A stretch of DNA of 64,000 nucleotides, taken from Chrysoperla carnea. Lineage: Eukaryota; Arthropoda; Insecta; Neuroptera; Chrysopidae. A model generated the notes under the pieces. The model did not search any database. It worked only from the letters and a program-made list of their open reading frames with translations, and was not told the origin of the DNA. A program made the translations under genes and the position numbers. Position 1 is the stretch's first letter, and the number at the start of each line of letters is the position of its first letter. The stretch lies in contig NC_058339.1 in NCBI RefSeq assembly GCF_905475395.1, positions 45,889,172 through 45,953,171 of the forward strand, read 5' to 3'. Of this stretch, positions 26,206-38,239 are shown one piece after another.

Positions 26206-26344
26206 CGTTAAATGTAATCCGACGTTAACCATTAGGTAATGAAAACTAAATAACCAATCAGAAGTCATGTTATGGTTACGATACGATAAAAATAAATGTG
26301 GCTTCGGTTCATTACCCAACACCTGCGTTAGACATCATTTAACG
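26206..26344. repeat. 139-bp imperfect inverted repeat
   Basis: CGTTAAATG at the left end pairs with CATTTAACG at the right end, and GGTAATGAA pairs with TTCATTACC near the centre, with partial matches between. It looks like a degraded foldback element without coding sequence. Confidence 0.5.
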
Positions 26345-27519
26345 TTTCAATGAAGCTGAAGAAAATAAATAGAACATATTTGTTTTAATACTGATTACAT
26401 AAATTTGAAGCTAAAGAAATTTTACCAGATTAAAATAAATGCAAGTGGCTGCATTCAGATAAACTTATACAATTTAACGTCCGCCAGTCATATTGACAAA
26501 TTATTATGTTTATTATGAAGAAAAGTTAACTACCACAGGTTAAAAATAGCTGCTTTTTGGTAGCGCTGAATTTTGATATAAGCACGATAATCCAATATTC
26601 CCCTTCTTCATGATAAGCAATACGAATTATTATTTCACACATTCTTTTGTCTTAGGTTAAAAATAACTATTTCCATATTAAATTAATAAATTATTAAGTA
26701 CAAAACTCAATTTTTTAAAATTCATAGTTTTATAAAATATCAAATAAAAAAAAAATGTTATTTATAAAAAGTCCACACGTACATCAGAGTAAAATTTAAT
26801 AATTTACTCTTTTAAAAATGATTAAAAGCGATGTGCTTCCTTCATTGTACTGCTTCATTGTATCCGAAATGCGACACATTAATAAAGCACTTTTAAACTA
26901 TTTTTTTCCTTTTTAATATTATTAAATAATGACCTTTAAACTTAAATATATATGAATGACTTTTTGATATTGATATTGAAAAATATATCATACTTGTGTA
27001 CCCTTTAAGTATTAGTAATAATGATAACACTACACTTGATCTGAAGGCGATATGAATTTCATTTCAGGCGTATGATCAAATAACTCGAGGGATTTCTATA
27101 AAGAAGAAGCAATGACCCTGTCTCAGATATTTTATATGCTAACTTTTTTTTTTAATTAAATGATGACAAATCTCAGACATACGAAAAGAATTTATCTCGA
27201 GTTGCCTATTCTAATTTATAATAGTAATATAATTTAGCTGTCTTTTAAAATAATTAAATCAGATTATTGGATGATTTAAACAATAATTATATAGCCTAGA
27301 AGCCTAGACCGATAATTGAATTCTTTTTTCACGTTAATTTGAGGAATTACTTTTTGATTTTTTTTATATCGAAAAGATATTTTTATCAATTTCATCAAAA
27401 CTAATAAAGAAACAAGTGAAAACATACAATTGAATGAGTTAATTGTTGATAACCCTGTATAGAAAGCGTTGATATCAGTGCTTTCATTATTTTTTATAAA
27501 TTAGAAGAGGTTATAAAAA

Positions 27520-28085
27520 CCTGCACAATTATGGCGGCTTTTCAGACGCCATTAATTTGATTTACGAAAATTTTCGAAATTATTTTATAGAATTTTTTTT
27601 CGTTTTTCGAGAATGTTTTACAAGACCACTAGTTGAAGCTACTTGCAAATTTTCAACTACCTGTCTTTTATAGTTTTGGAGAAAATGGATACCAAAATTT
27701 TGTTCTAATTTGCACCCTCCAGGGTAAACAGTGATATTTACGAAAAAATGTTTCAAAACAAAAGTTAATAAGGAACATTTTTCACATTTAAACTTTTGTT
27801 TTATCTCTATCGGTTTAGAAGATGAGTCATACGGACCTACTAGGACTCAATTGACCTATGTTGCTCATTTACGAACTCACTCTCACTTTTTACGTCTTGA
27901 ACACAAAGAGCTTGATAACTCTTTTCGTTTTTGAGTTATCGTGTCCACAGACGGACAGGTAGACAGACAGATAACCGGAAATGGACTCTTTAGGTGGTTT
28001 TATGAACACCTATACGAAAATTTAGTACGTAGCATCAATATTTTTAAGCGTTACAAGCTTGGGACTAAACTTTATATACCTTGAC
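27520..28085. repeat. Probable interspersed repeat with a CACAGACGGACAG-type motif
   Basis: The block is less AT-biased than its flanks and includes TTTTGAGTTATCGTGTCCAC followed by repeated GACAG units. I associate this motif style with dispersed insect repeats of uncertain class. A related motif lies at about 60540-60615 and near 36510. The 67-codon open frame inside (27731-27934) is not credible as a gene. Confidence 0.4.
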
Positions 28086-28551
28086 ATATATTACATATAT
28101 AGAGGATATAAAACGTAACTATAAGGAAGTTGGCAAATAGCTTATGCATTCATTAATTTACCTTGATAATGTAATTTGAATTATTAATATATCGATTTGG
28201 TAATTGTATTTTTCGGAGTTATGGCTTTTGACATCCACTATTTCCAACTTGCTACTTCAGCTTTTTGAAGTACCTAATTAGATTATCTGTTCATTTATTT
28301 GTTCCCATAAGTCAATGCGTGATACTAGCTCATGAAAATATGAAAAAAAAGTGTTACGTAAATTATTGATAGCCGTCAGGATCAATCAAGATCAAATCCG
28401 ATCGAATTGATATATCAAGTAAACCAATCCTTTCTTCAATATAAGTTATTTTCCTCATAGTGTAGAGTGTAAAGTGCATGGTGTAGATAGTAGGAAAAGA
28501 TAGTGTTATCATAATATACACTATTATAAGAAATATATCTACAGGTTGTTT

Positions 28552-28756
28552 GATTTATACATTTGGATTTCTACATCCATGAGTATAAGAGAGTTCATAT
28601 ACAATGCGTATAAGAAAGATATACTAATATATGTTTGTGAATTATTATACTATATTCTTCATGACTTGTATCATACAATCATGTACACATTGTAAGTGCA
28701 TATGAACTCTGTCATACTCATGAATGTAGGAGCCCAAATTTATAATCAACAGCCTG
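28552..28756. mobile_element. 205-bp MITE with about 60-bp inverted repeats and TA flanks
   Basis: The element starts CAGGTTGTTTGATT and ends AATCAACAGCCTG. The two arms pair over about 60 bases, including GAGTTCATAT against ATATGAACTC and TACATCCATGAGTAT against its near-complement. TA dinucleotides directly flank both ends (28550-28551 and 28757-28758), fitting a Tc1/mariner-type TA target duplication. There is no ORF. Confidence 0.75.
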
Positions 28757-29658
28757 TATGATAATATATATTACTCTAATAAGTGAAGCTCACTCATTGA
28801 CTGACTGACTCATTTCTACAAATTTTAAAGGACTTCGAGACATGCTAGAAAGATGTAGTTTTTGGCATTCGACGCGGAATTGCTTGAAATCTACGGGAAA
28901 CTTATATAATTTATGAAATAATACAAGCACTGATATACAATACTGTCTGTACAGGATATTTCAACAATTAACTCAGTCAATTGTTTAGTTTCAGTTGTTT
29001 TTTTATTTGTTTAAAAACTTTCACGTTCGCTTTCCTTTTAAAACTCGCACTCTTAGACACATGCATAGTTTTACTTAGGGTAAATCTACCTCTATATATA
29101 CCTTTTAATACCATGTTATCGGAAACAACCCATGCTTCATACTCCAGTCAAATTGTTTTAGCGAAGAATAGTATTCATTTTAAAATGTTAAGTCGGTTGT
29201 TTTTTACTTTAAAAAGTTTTATTTTATATAATATTTTTCATTTGACAACTTTCATAATTTCTCATTTTTGTCATTGTCACAATGACCATAACTGACCATC
29301 GTTAAAGTAACTTTTCAAAACTTTTATAAAAATTTTAGTTTTCTTTTCATATTTCACTTATCATATTTATTTTATTAAATTTAAAAAAAAAAAAAACTGA
29401 ATAAATATCTTGGGAAAATATTATAATATTCATAAAGTATTAACTGGAAATGTGTAGACCGCCGCACCGCACTGGAGAAGTAGAGAATGCGCTGCAGATC
29501 GAATTCACAATTTCTGCTCATGATTAAACAAAGCACGTGTACAATTCAGAATTTGTATTTGTAATGTATAAAAAATTCCATTCATTAACAAGTTGTTGTT
29601 TTGGTAGGATATATTAAACACCATAAAATCGAAAATTACTTAAATATTTAAATTAAAA

Positions 29659-32297
29659 ATGGCAAATTTAGAAGAAAAATTAAATAAATTTGCACTTGAA
29701 TTATTTAAAATTGAAGTATTAAAGTTTGGTGACTTTAAAATGAAAGTAGGCATTAATTCACCTGTTTATTTTGATCTAAGGTCAATTATTAGCCATCCAA
29801 AACTTCTGGTAGGTGTAATCATAATTTAAACCGCTTCGTGTTTAACCTTATTTAATAAATACATTCATTTTATTTAGGATACATTAGCTGATTTACTTTG
29901 TGAATTTAGTAAAGATTTAAAATATGATCAATTATGTGGAGTGCCATATACAGCTTTACCTATTGCCACGCTCATGTCAACTAAAATCGAAAAACCTATG
30001 TTAGTTCGAAGAAAAGAGCAAAAAGCTTATGGAACAAAAAAATTAATTGAAGGTCGTTTTAATGAAGGAGAACGTTGTTTAATTGTTGAAGATGTGGTGA
30101 CTTCGGGTAGTAGTATTCTTGAAACTGTTCGAGATTTAAGAAAAGAAGGTTTGAATGTATGTTAAAATAATTTCAATAATTATTTTTTAAATAATATATC
30201 GTATTATTAATATGCCTAATTATGTTCTTTATTGATTGCAAATTTTTTTTCTTTTGGATAGTATCTAAATAATTAATGCGGCTGATAATTATATAAATAG
30301 GTATTTCGACTACCAAGTAGTCATCATCAGTATGCATTAGCTAATCGTAGCTACTCTTATTGTGTATGTTACTCGTTGCCAATTTAGCGACAGTCTGCAC
30401 TCCGGGGAAAAAATGGAAATTTAATAGGACAGACTGTTAATATTAATTAATTTTATTGGATTCAAAAAAGTAATCGGTTAGCTGAAAAAATAGTAAATGT
30501 TCATAAAAAAATAAAAACAGTAAATGTTCATAAGAAATTCTAATGATCAAGATGTGATTTTGACAAAACTATATTGATTTCCCATTTCCATAGTCTTTAA
30601 AGCAGAGTGACTAAAAAATAAGGTTTTCAGCTAGGACCATCAAAATTGATTCACTTGTTTATTTTTTCGGTTCACAAAATTGAGAATTCCACAAAGTCAA
30701 TAATAATTAAAGAAAACGGTGAACAAGGACAACGAAGCTGGTTATTGGCATACTGATTAATTACTTTATTATGAATTTATTGATCTACCTACATAAAACC
30801 TAAGAACTGTCTGTTTTAAAGTATATATAAAAATCGTATTATCTCCCGATTTGTAACGAAGAATCAATAATTGATAAAGAAAATTCAGAATTTGATTGAA
30901 ATTATGGCTCATTATTTAATAATAATACGTAAAAAAATTTAAGTGAATATCTTTTATAGTTTAGACACTGGATGGAAGAAGAACTTGGGATGTCAGTCAT
31001 TTCCTTTGTTTTTTTAACGAACAAATTAATCTAAAACTATCAATTATATGGAACACTAACCGTAGGAAAAAATCTTTTTATTTACCAAATTCAACATCAA
31101 AGACCATTATTTACCTTATTGATAGACCACTTTAAATAGAAAATACCCTCCAATACAAAAATTATTTTACTTTTGTGATTTTTAATTGCTTGTTTATTTA
31201 AATTTTTAGGTAACAGAAGCCATTGTAGTTTTGGATCGACAACAAGGCGGTGCTGAAAATTTACAAGAAGATGGTGTACAAATGCATTCCTTATTCACGA
31301 TAAAATCATTATTAAAAATTTTATTACAACATAAGTGTATTGATCAAGCTACAGTTGACAAAGTAGATGTGTATATTAAAAATTCGCAGATACGAGCTAA
31401 CGGCGAAATGAAAAATGGAGTAGAGAAACCAAAAAATCGCTTACATTTAAGTTTTACTGATCGATCAAAATTTGCTCGAAATGCAATTACAAAGAAACTT
31501 TTTGAATTAATGGAATCAAAAGAAACAAATTTATGTGTAGCAGTTGATGTAACCGATTCGACAAAGCTACTAGATATCGCTGAAAATATTGGACCACATA
31601 TTTGCATATTAAAAACACATATTGACATTTTATCAAATTTTAATGTCAAACTGATCCAACAGCTAAGAGCTATTGCAAAAAAACATAACTTTCTTATATT
31701 TGAAGATCGAAAATTTGCTGATATTGGAAATACTGTGAAACTACAATACACCGAAGGTGTTTATAATATTATTTCATGGGCTGATATTGTAACAGTTCAT
31801 GCATTGCCAGGACCTGGAATTATGGAGGCTATTAAACAAGCTATAGAAAGTAGTGAAAACGGTGCCGAACGAGGTGTATTTGTTTTGGCTGAAATGAGTT
31901 CAGCGAATAACTTGATCACCAATGCCTACAGTCAAGAAGCCTTAAGAATTGCCGACCAATACAAAGATATTACTTGTGGAATCATTTGTCAATCTAAAGA
32001 ATTAGTATCGAATCCAGGAGTGATTCAATTAACACCTGGCGTTCAATTAAATAATAAAAGTAGGTGTATCATTATTTTGGGTAATAATGGCAAAATTAAT
32101 TCTTTGTTTGTTTTTTTATTACAGGTGACGATTTAGGTCAACAATATAATTCACCGGAAGCCGTTATTTATGAAAAGGGAGCTGATATTGCTATCGTGGG
32201 TCGAGCTATTATTACAGCAGAAAATATTAAAAACACAGCAGAGGAATATAGAAAATGCCTTTGGGCCGCGTATAAAAAACGTTTAGTTGCTGGTTAA
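29659..32297 (+). CDS. Umps: Uridine 5'-monophosphate synthase (OPRT-OMPDC fusion)
   Basis: Exons 29659-29808, 29878-30156, 31210-32059 and 32125-32297 give 483 aa; human UMPS is 480. It catalyses the last two steps of de novo pyrimidine synthesis in the cytosol: orotate plus PRPP to OMP, then decarboxylation to UMP. The N-terminal orotate phosphoribosyltransferase shows the PRPP loop [10 protein letters not shown] (about residues 120-129) and the KAYGTKK loop. The C-terminal OMP decarboxylase shows LHLSFTDR (about 221), the catalytic DxKxxD set D309/K311/D314 in EDRKFADIG, and the phosphate-binding VGRAIIT near the end. No key residue is missing. Introns are phase 0, 0, 1. Intron 2 (1.05 kb) has a dispersed-repeat-like block at about 30290-30420. 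The Drosophila equivalent is rudimentary-like. Start chosen as the first ATG giving a normal N-terminus. Confidence 0.96.
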
Positions 32298-33434
32298 AAT
32301 AATTAGTTATTTATATGTAAACTGTAGTATTATATTGATGATCCTTGACTCTAATTATTATTTTTTATATAAATTGTATCTAATTGTTAAGGTGATTGGA
32401 AATTTTATTAAAAATTTGATATTTTCTAACTGAATACCTTTCTTGTTTATTCCAACGAGGGCTGATCTACAGGAAATAAATCGGTTAAATCACATGAACT
32501 TATAATAGTTTCATACTATGGTTTAAGATATACTCAAAGAAACGAAATCACAAACAATTATGTAATAAAAGTATAACACAAAAATATAAGCAATTCGTGA
32601 ACCTTCTTATAATCAGAAAACATGTAGTTATTTATATTGAGAATAAATTCCTGTACATATCGCAGCCAATGAGCTTAATTAGCCCTTCAGTTAACGGGCT
32701 TGAGCCTAGCCTTTTTACTAAATGGCTCCGTTCAACCAGCGGCCTGATTGATATTCAGCCGTACCATCTAATGCAACACTTAATAAACTTACTGGCTGAT
32801 GTGTAGAGGTCATTCGTACAATAGAGTGACCATTTGACAAAAAAGATGAAATATTTGACATTAGAAATTGTTTATTTGCATTATTTAAAATATAACTTAA
32901 TCCGTAAGTAACTTAATTACAGTGTTATGGATGGGAAACATATTAAAAATTAAAATTTGCATGCACCTAAAGTAAAGATGGATTTTTTTCCAATGGAATA
33001 AGAAGACACATATAAATTAAAGAAAGAAATATCACAAATAAAATCAATATTAATTGTAGCAACAAAAATATACCACCAACACACAGTTAGTAAACAAAAT
33101 CATAAGACATACATACGTCCCATAATCGACGAAGATTACATTAAATTAGTGTTTGAAAGAAATATATTAACTTTTTTTGTCTTTAATGGTTGCTTCTTGT
33201 TTTTCTGCTGGATATATTGAGTTTAAAAATAATTCCGAAAATTAGAAAAATGAATAAATGACGGTTTTGTGAGCTAAGTGAATATGCCTTTATCATAGAC
33301 ATTGTATTGCAACAGGGCCTTTATATTTGTGACATTTGAATTTTCACCACTCTAGCGGATAAATTATAAACTATTCGTGACCACGTCTAAATAAAAGTCA
33401 TTAAGTTTTTGTGTTTTCAATTAAACGTAAAATT
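32298..33434. other. Umps-Srp68 intergenic region
   Basis: Contains the Umps 3' UTR and Srp68 promoter. About 32660-32800 is less AT-rich with a 69-codon open frame lacking gene features. A 39-codon ORF on the minus strand (33183-33302) is noted under findings. No RNA gene seen. Confidence 0.55.
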
Positions 33435-36283
33435 ATGACTGGGACTAAGAAAAAATCGGTAACTATAATCGATGCTGATGAATCCGAGCAGAAAACAGAA
33501 TCAAAACCATTAAATATTCTAACATTAGAAAGTATCCTTTTAAATAAATTAAAATAATATGCCATATGTACAATATAACCTAAATATTGTTCTAAATACA
33601 GGTGTTTCGAGTATTTCTATTTCTAGTTGTTATATTTTTCCTTAATATTTGATTTAAGTCTTACGATTGATACAAGATGCTCAGCAACAACATGGTCTCA
33701 GGCATGGAGATTATCAAAGATACCGTGGATATTGTTCCAGACGTGTTCGTAGATTACGAAAAGTTTTAAAATTACCTCAAGTGTGTATTATTTTCGTATC
33801 AAGTATGCTTTTCAATAAAATTAAATAATCATAAATATTTTTGAAGGGAGATCGTAGACATTACAAAAGAAGAGATGTAACGATTGCACACTTGGAAGAT
33901 TCAAAGGCCGATGTTCGGTATTTAGAAATTTGTGTAATGCTTACTGAACGTGCTTGGGCTTATGCTATGCAGTTGCGTCAAGAATCCAATACCGAGCCAC
34001 GCAAACGATTTCATTTAATTAAACGATTACGCAAGGCAGCTGCTTTATCACTGGTTTTAGAAGCTTTAACTAATGTAAGTTAACAAATTTATTGACATTT
34101 CGTTTAGTTTTCAATCTGAAAATGTAAATCTCTCAATACTATTTACCACAATACTTTCAATAAAAATACCATTTAGAAAGCTTTTTTTTTATTGTTACGT
34201 TATGTAAATTATTCGAGAGAAGAAAACTAATTCAACTCCAACTAGATTGATAAAAATGACAACAAATTAAGTTTATTGTTAGTTGCTTGAGCTTTATTTT
34301 CCCTCTTAAGTTTTAAAATATAATCTTTATATACAGGCTGGTTTTATAACTTGACATTTGCAAAAATTTATGAAAGAAATTTGAAAAAATTTTCAATGAT
34401 TTCCTTTGTAAATAAGAAATACTTCTTCATATTCTATGAATTTTCTTAAAAAACAACAGATCCGATTACAAAAATATGTATTAGAAAAAGGATACAAGAT
34501 TTTTTTCCCTATAAAATACGAAAAATAAGGTTTCATTTGAAAAAATAATTAAGTTGACCACCATTTAACCTAACACTTATCCACCTAAAAATAAACATGT
34601 ATTTGGAAATGATCGAGGCTTTCAAATTATCAAACTTTTGTTTGAAATAATTTTTTGTATCTGACTTATTTTTAATTTTTTTTGCAAATTAAAAAGGACC
34701 TCTTGTATATTAAAACGTTATCGGCCGATTTTACGCATTCATGAATTAAAATTCAAACCACAAAATTTAAAAAGTCGCCACAAAGTAAAAAAAAATTATT
34801 ATAAATCCATTTAAAATAAGCAAGGAAGATTTTTTTTGGGAAACTAAAACGATATTTATTTTTTTTATACCAAAATTATTTAGTTCAGACCATCACAACA
34901 ATTTTACTATTTCAAATTATTTTAATTTTCGTTTAATTTTTCATTCTAATAAATTTTCTCTAGGCCGAAGCATGTGATGCCCGGACAAAATTAGAAGCTC
35001 ACGCTTACAAAATGTGGATACATGGAACTCTCTACTTTGAATTAGAACAGTGGAAATCCTGCCATGACAGTTTTTCAGTAGCTCAAAAAATTTATACTGA
35101 ATTAGCAGAAAGTCTACCATACGAAGACCAAACACCATACCGGGTAAAATGTCAAGAAATTTCACCATCCTTACGTTATTGCGCTTACAATTTAGACGAA
35201 AGCGATATAAAGGAACCAGCAGAAATTCGTAATGTAACACCTTTAGAAGGACTAGACGCGCTAATGCAACAAGCTAAACAACGTCGTACCGAAGAGTTAA
35301 GTGAAATTGAATGGCGTAAACATAAATTTACTGTTCGTCCAGAACGTGTTCGATTATTCTTAATAAGTATACAAAATATCGATGAATCATTGTCAAAAGC
35401 AGAGAATGTAGCTAAGAAAATATCAATACTTGAACAAGTCATTATGGATTGTAAGGAATCCATAAACGCTGTTCGAGATGAAATTAAGAGTGATCCAAAA
35501 TTAAAAGCTGCATCTGGTGAACCTCTTACTGGAACGCAAATATTATTAAGCTATTTAACATATATTCGATTACAACGAACTGTGGAACGAAATATTTGTC
35601 TCATAGAACAAGCTACTATTGAAGGAAAAAAGAGTAAACCACAAGATTTTGCACGATTTTATGAAATTATTTTACAAAATATGAACGAATTATTGCAATT
35701 AAATGGATTTGAAAATGACACTAAATATCAAGAAGAAATTAACCTTCAAGCTAAATGCTTTAAAGGTTTTAGATGCTTTTTTATGGCGAAAACTTTGGAA
35801 GGAATGAAAAGATTTACAGATGCATTTGCTTTGTATGAACGTTCAGCGGCTTACGCAAATAATGTGAAAAGTGACAAAAAATCTACAGCTGAACAAAAGA
35901 AAATGGTAAATAAGTTATTGGACGATATTGATAAAAATAAATTTATTGCTCATGCACAAGGTGTACTTGAAGAAATTAAGAAAGAAGAAGAAACAGAAGT
36001 TTTTAAGAAACCGACTAAAAAATTCAAAATTAAAACATCACTTAGTGAACGTCTTGACAATTATGTTGAAGATTTAAATGTATTAACTACCAAACCAAAT
36101 TTGGTTAAATATCCACCAGAATTGAAACCGGTACCATGTAAACCATTATTCTTTGATTTAGCACATAATTTACTTGAATATCCTAACTTGGAAGATGTTA
36201 CAAGTGAAGGTGCAAAAGCAAAGAAAGAAACTGGAGGAATATCTGGATTGGTTAAGGGATTGTGGGGATGGGGTGGAAAATAA
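33435..36283 (+). CDS. Srp68: Signal recognition particle subunit SRP68
   Basis: Exons 33435-33531, 33659-33780, 33847-34074 and 34964-36283 give 588 aa, close to human SRP68 (627). SRP68 pairs with SRP72 and binds the S domain of 7SL RNA in the cytosolic particle that targets ribosomes to the ER. The sequence shows the strongly conserved N-terminal RNA-binding block ([18 protein letters not shown], about residues 39-56, then basic RRVRRLRK), the WAYAMQL and TEPRKRFHL helical segments of exon 3, a helical-repeat middle, and the C-terminal segment with [10 protein letters not shown], the region used to contact SRP72. It ends in a Gly/Trp-rich tail. Intron phases are 1, 0, 0. Intron 3 is 889 bases and AT-rich, with no feature I can support. 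Start is the first ATG, giving a short acidic leader (MTGTKKKS). Confidence 0.96.
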
Positions 36284-36333
36284 GTATAACGTGTATTTAT
36301 ACAGAATATTATTTTATGTTAAATATATTTCTT

Positions 36334-36350
36334 AATAAAATTTGAATAAA
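36334..36350 (+). terminator. Poly(A) signals of Srp68
   Basis: Two AATAAA hexamers (36334-36339 and 36345-36350) lie 50-65 bases after the Srp68 stop, a normal position for cleavage/polyadenylation. Confidence 0.6.
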
Positions 36351-36897
36351 AAATTATTTCAATCTTTGTAACGCTTGTCTTTTATTGTAGGCTCAGCATC
36401 TTTTTCGAAATCAAAATTTTATTTCATAGATTTTAAATCAATTATTTCTTAATTTATTAAAAATTATAAAACAAAAACTATCAAAATCGGTTCGTTCGTT
36501 TAAGAGCTACGATGCCACAGACTGGCAGACACGCTTGAGAATAATTTAAAAACAATAACAGAGACTTTGTTTTTGTTTATCGTTTCCTATATTTTGGTAA
36601 AACGTTGGTTGAAGGCGTTTACCATTTATCATAGCTATGTTGACTTCGTACTGTAAATAGATAAATAAATGTTTTTGATTTTGATAAAATCTTATTGTTT
36701 ACTAATAAAATTTATCAAAGCCTAATGATACTTTACTGTAAGGATCATTATATAAGAATTGGTGTAAAATATTCACATGACTTCTATATGCATACATATA
36801 TACATTAGACTTGAACTGAGGATTGATTCTTGAGTAAAGGTGGCCAAACTCTGTATTTTTATAAGGAAGAATTTTTGTTGATTTCGAGTTGAGACAT

Positions 36898-36971
36898 AGT
36901 TATTGAAATAAATACCACAATACTCGAAATGAAATTTTATTTCGACTACCGTGGTATTTATTTCAATAACT
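36898..36971. repeat. Perfect 21-bp stem hairpin
   Basis: 36898-36918 (AGTTATTGAAATAAATACCAC) is exactly complementary to 36951-36971. The 32-base interior carries a second small pairing (CGAAAT with ATTTCG). It is flanked by a direct repeat of CTCTGTATTTTTA (about 36850 and 36971). Probably a mobile-element relic or transcribed hairpin. Confidence 0.7.
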
Positions 36972-37414
36972 CTGTATTTTTAGTTAAATTCTAATTTCTA
37001 TCGAATTTAAAAATTCATAATTCGCAAAATTAAAGCTATGAAATTTCAAAAATTATTTAAAATAGGTAGTGATTTAGCCTAGGAAAAATTATTCATTAAT
37101 ATTAATGCGCTGTCTAGTAAATAATAATAAACGGGAGATTACGGAAAAAACTGTATAATGATCGAAATGCGGTAGATCTACCGTTTTAACCGGAAATTTG
37201 ATAACACTGCATTTCGAGCCGTTCTCAAGAGACCTTTTTCATTTTTAAAAGTGATTACGTTTTGTTGCGGACGATTTGTTAAAAAAACGTAAAAAATGTG
37301 ATAAAATGAATAACAAATAGCTTGCATCTTTGTCCAACTTATTTCTGTCTGTCCGAAACAATAATGAATCATAATTGAAATGAAAAGGTCTAGTGATGAT
37401 CTAGACAGTCAATA

Positions 37415-37991
37415 GGGAATATTAATGTATTTTTTTAATATTTTTAATTCATTGTTTACACCGATATAACAAAGTAAAAAATATAAATACTGCTTAAAAA
37501 TGCTGTATTTAAATGTAAAAAAATATTTAAAATACATTATAATTTTGAGATATTTAAACGCAGTTTTTTGGCGCTCTCTATTGATGACGTATAAGTACGT
37601 GATCTGTCATTTTTGACAGTTCAATGTATAATTTACACTTTAAAAAAATGAATTTACAACACAGAATTTACACTCGTTATTATTAAGTTTTCTAATAAAA
37701 AGCCGTAGAATAGTATAATTTAATGAAATACGATATAAAATGTAAGTAATTAATATCATACAGTATGTCAACAAATTTGGCAAGCGCGTACTTTGATGTC
37801 ACGTCCGTATAAAAATTTGAATTTCCGTTTTAGAAATTTTTAAATGCCCTCATTGAATTTGTACTTTTATTAATTAATTTTAAGTAATTAAAAAGATATT
37901 AATTACTAAAATAATGGTTTAGTTGAAATGTCCAGTCATTAAAGTTACGGAAGAAAAATATTTAAACCAAATTTAAATTTCATTTATTCCC
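37415..37991 (+). mobile_element. 577-bp TA-flanked MITE, longer copy
   Basis: Begins GGGAATATT and ends AATTTCATTTATTCCC; TA occurs on both sides (37413-37414 and 37992-37993). Both outer portions match, in reverse orientation, the shorter copy at 39162-39479 with only scattered differences. This copy has about 260 extra internal bases, with no long ORF. It is the less-deleted member, sitting about 250 bases upstream of the Tmem104 start. Confidence 0.8.
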
Positions 37992-38239
37992 TATTTTAAA
38001 GTTTTATGCAGATTTGCTATTGTATCATTTGTATATAGAAGTCAAAAGTCAAGTTTCGTTATTAAAGCGCATACATATTTCGTATTGTCACCACTACGAG
38101 GCGGTGTTTTCAAAACAAATGACAAATAAGCATAATTTTTTACTCTCTAAATATGGTTATCACATCTTCCATAGTAACTAAATAAAGAAATGCATTAAAA
38201 CAATTAATTGTCTGGAATTTGGGATAAAGGAAATCAATT

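Larger units (their letters stand above)
16848..29658. other. 13-kb gene-poor intergenic region
   Basis: No splice-bounded ORF that I can support. 18400-19000 and 23300-23450 are low-complexity A/T. Named subregions (20103-20640, 23830-24320 and the palindromic elements at 25368, 26206, 27520 and 28552) are listed separately. A CACGTG E-box at 29534-29539, about 120 bases before the Umps start, is the only promoter-like motif I note at the right edge. Confidence 0.55.
36284..38239. other. Srp68-Tmem104 intergenic region
   Basis: Holds the Srp68 3' UTR, a dispersed-repeat-like patch at about 36370-36540, a perfect hairpin (36898-36971) and a MITE copy (37415-37991). No additional gene is visible. 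Confidence 0.55.

Noticed and set aside
28981-29295. 104-codon + ORF upstream of Umps
   Set aside because: Phe/Leu/Ser-dominated AT-type composition, no start context or splice borders.
31344-31751. Minus-strand 135-codon ORF
   Set aside because: Antisense to the conserved Umps exon 3 and without features of its own.
35185-35463. Minus-strand ORFs over Srp68 exon 4
   Set aside because: Antisense shadows of a conserved coding exon.
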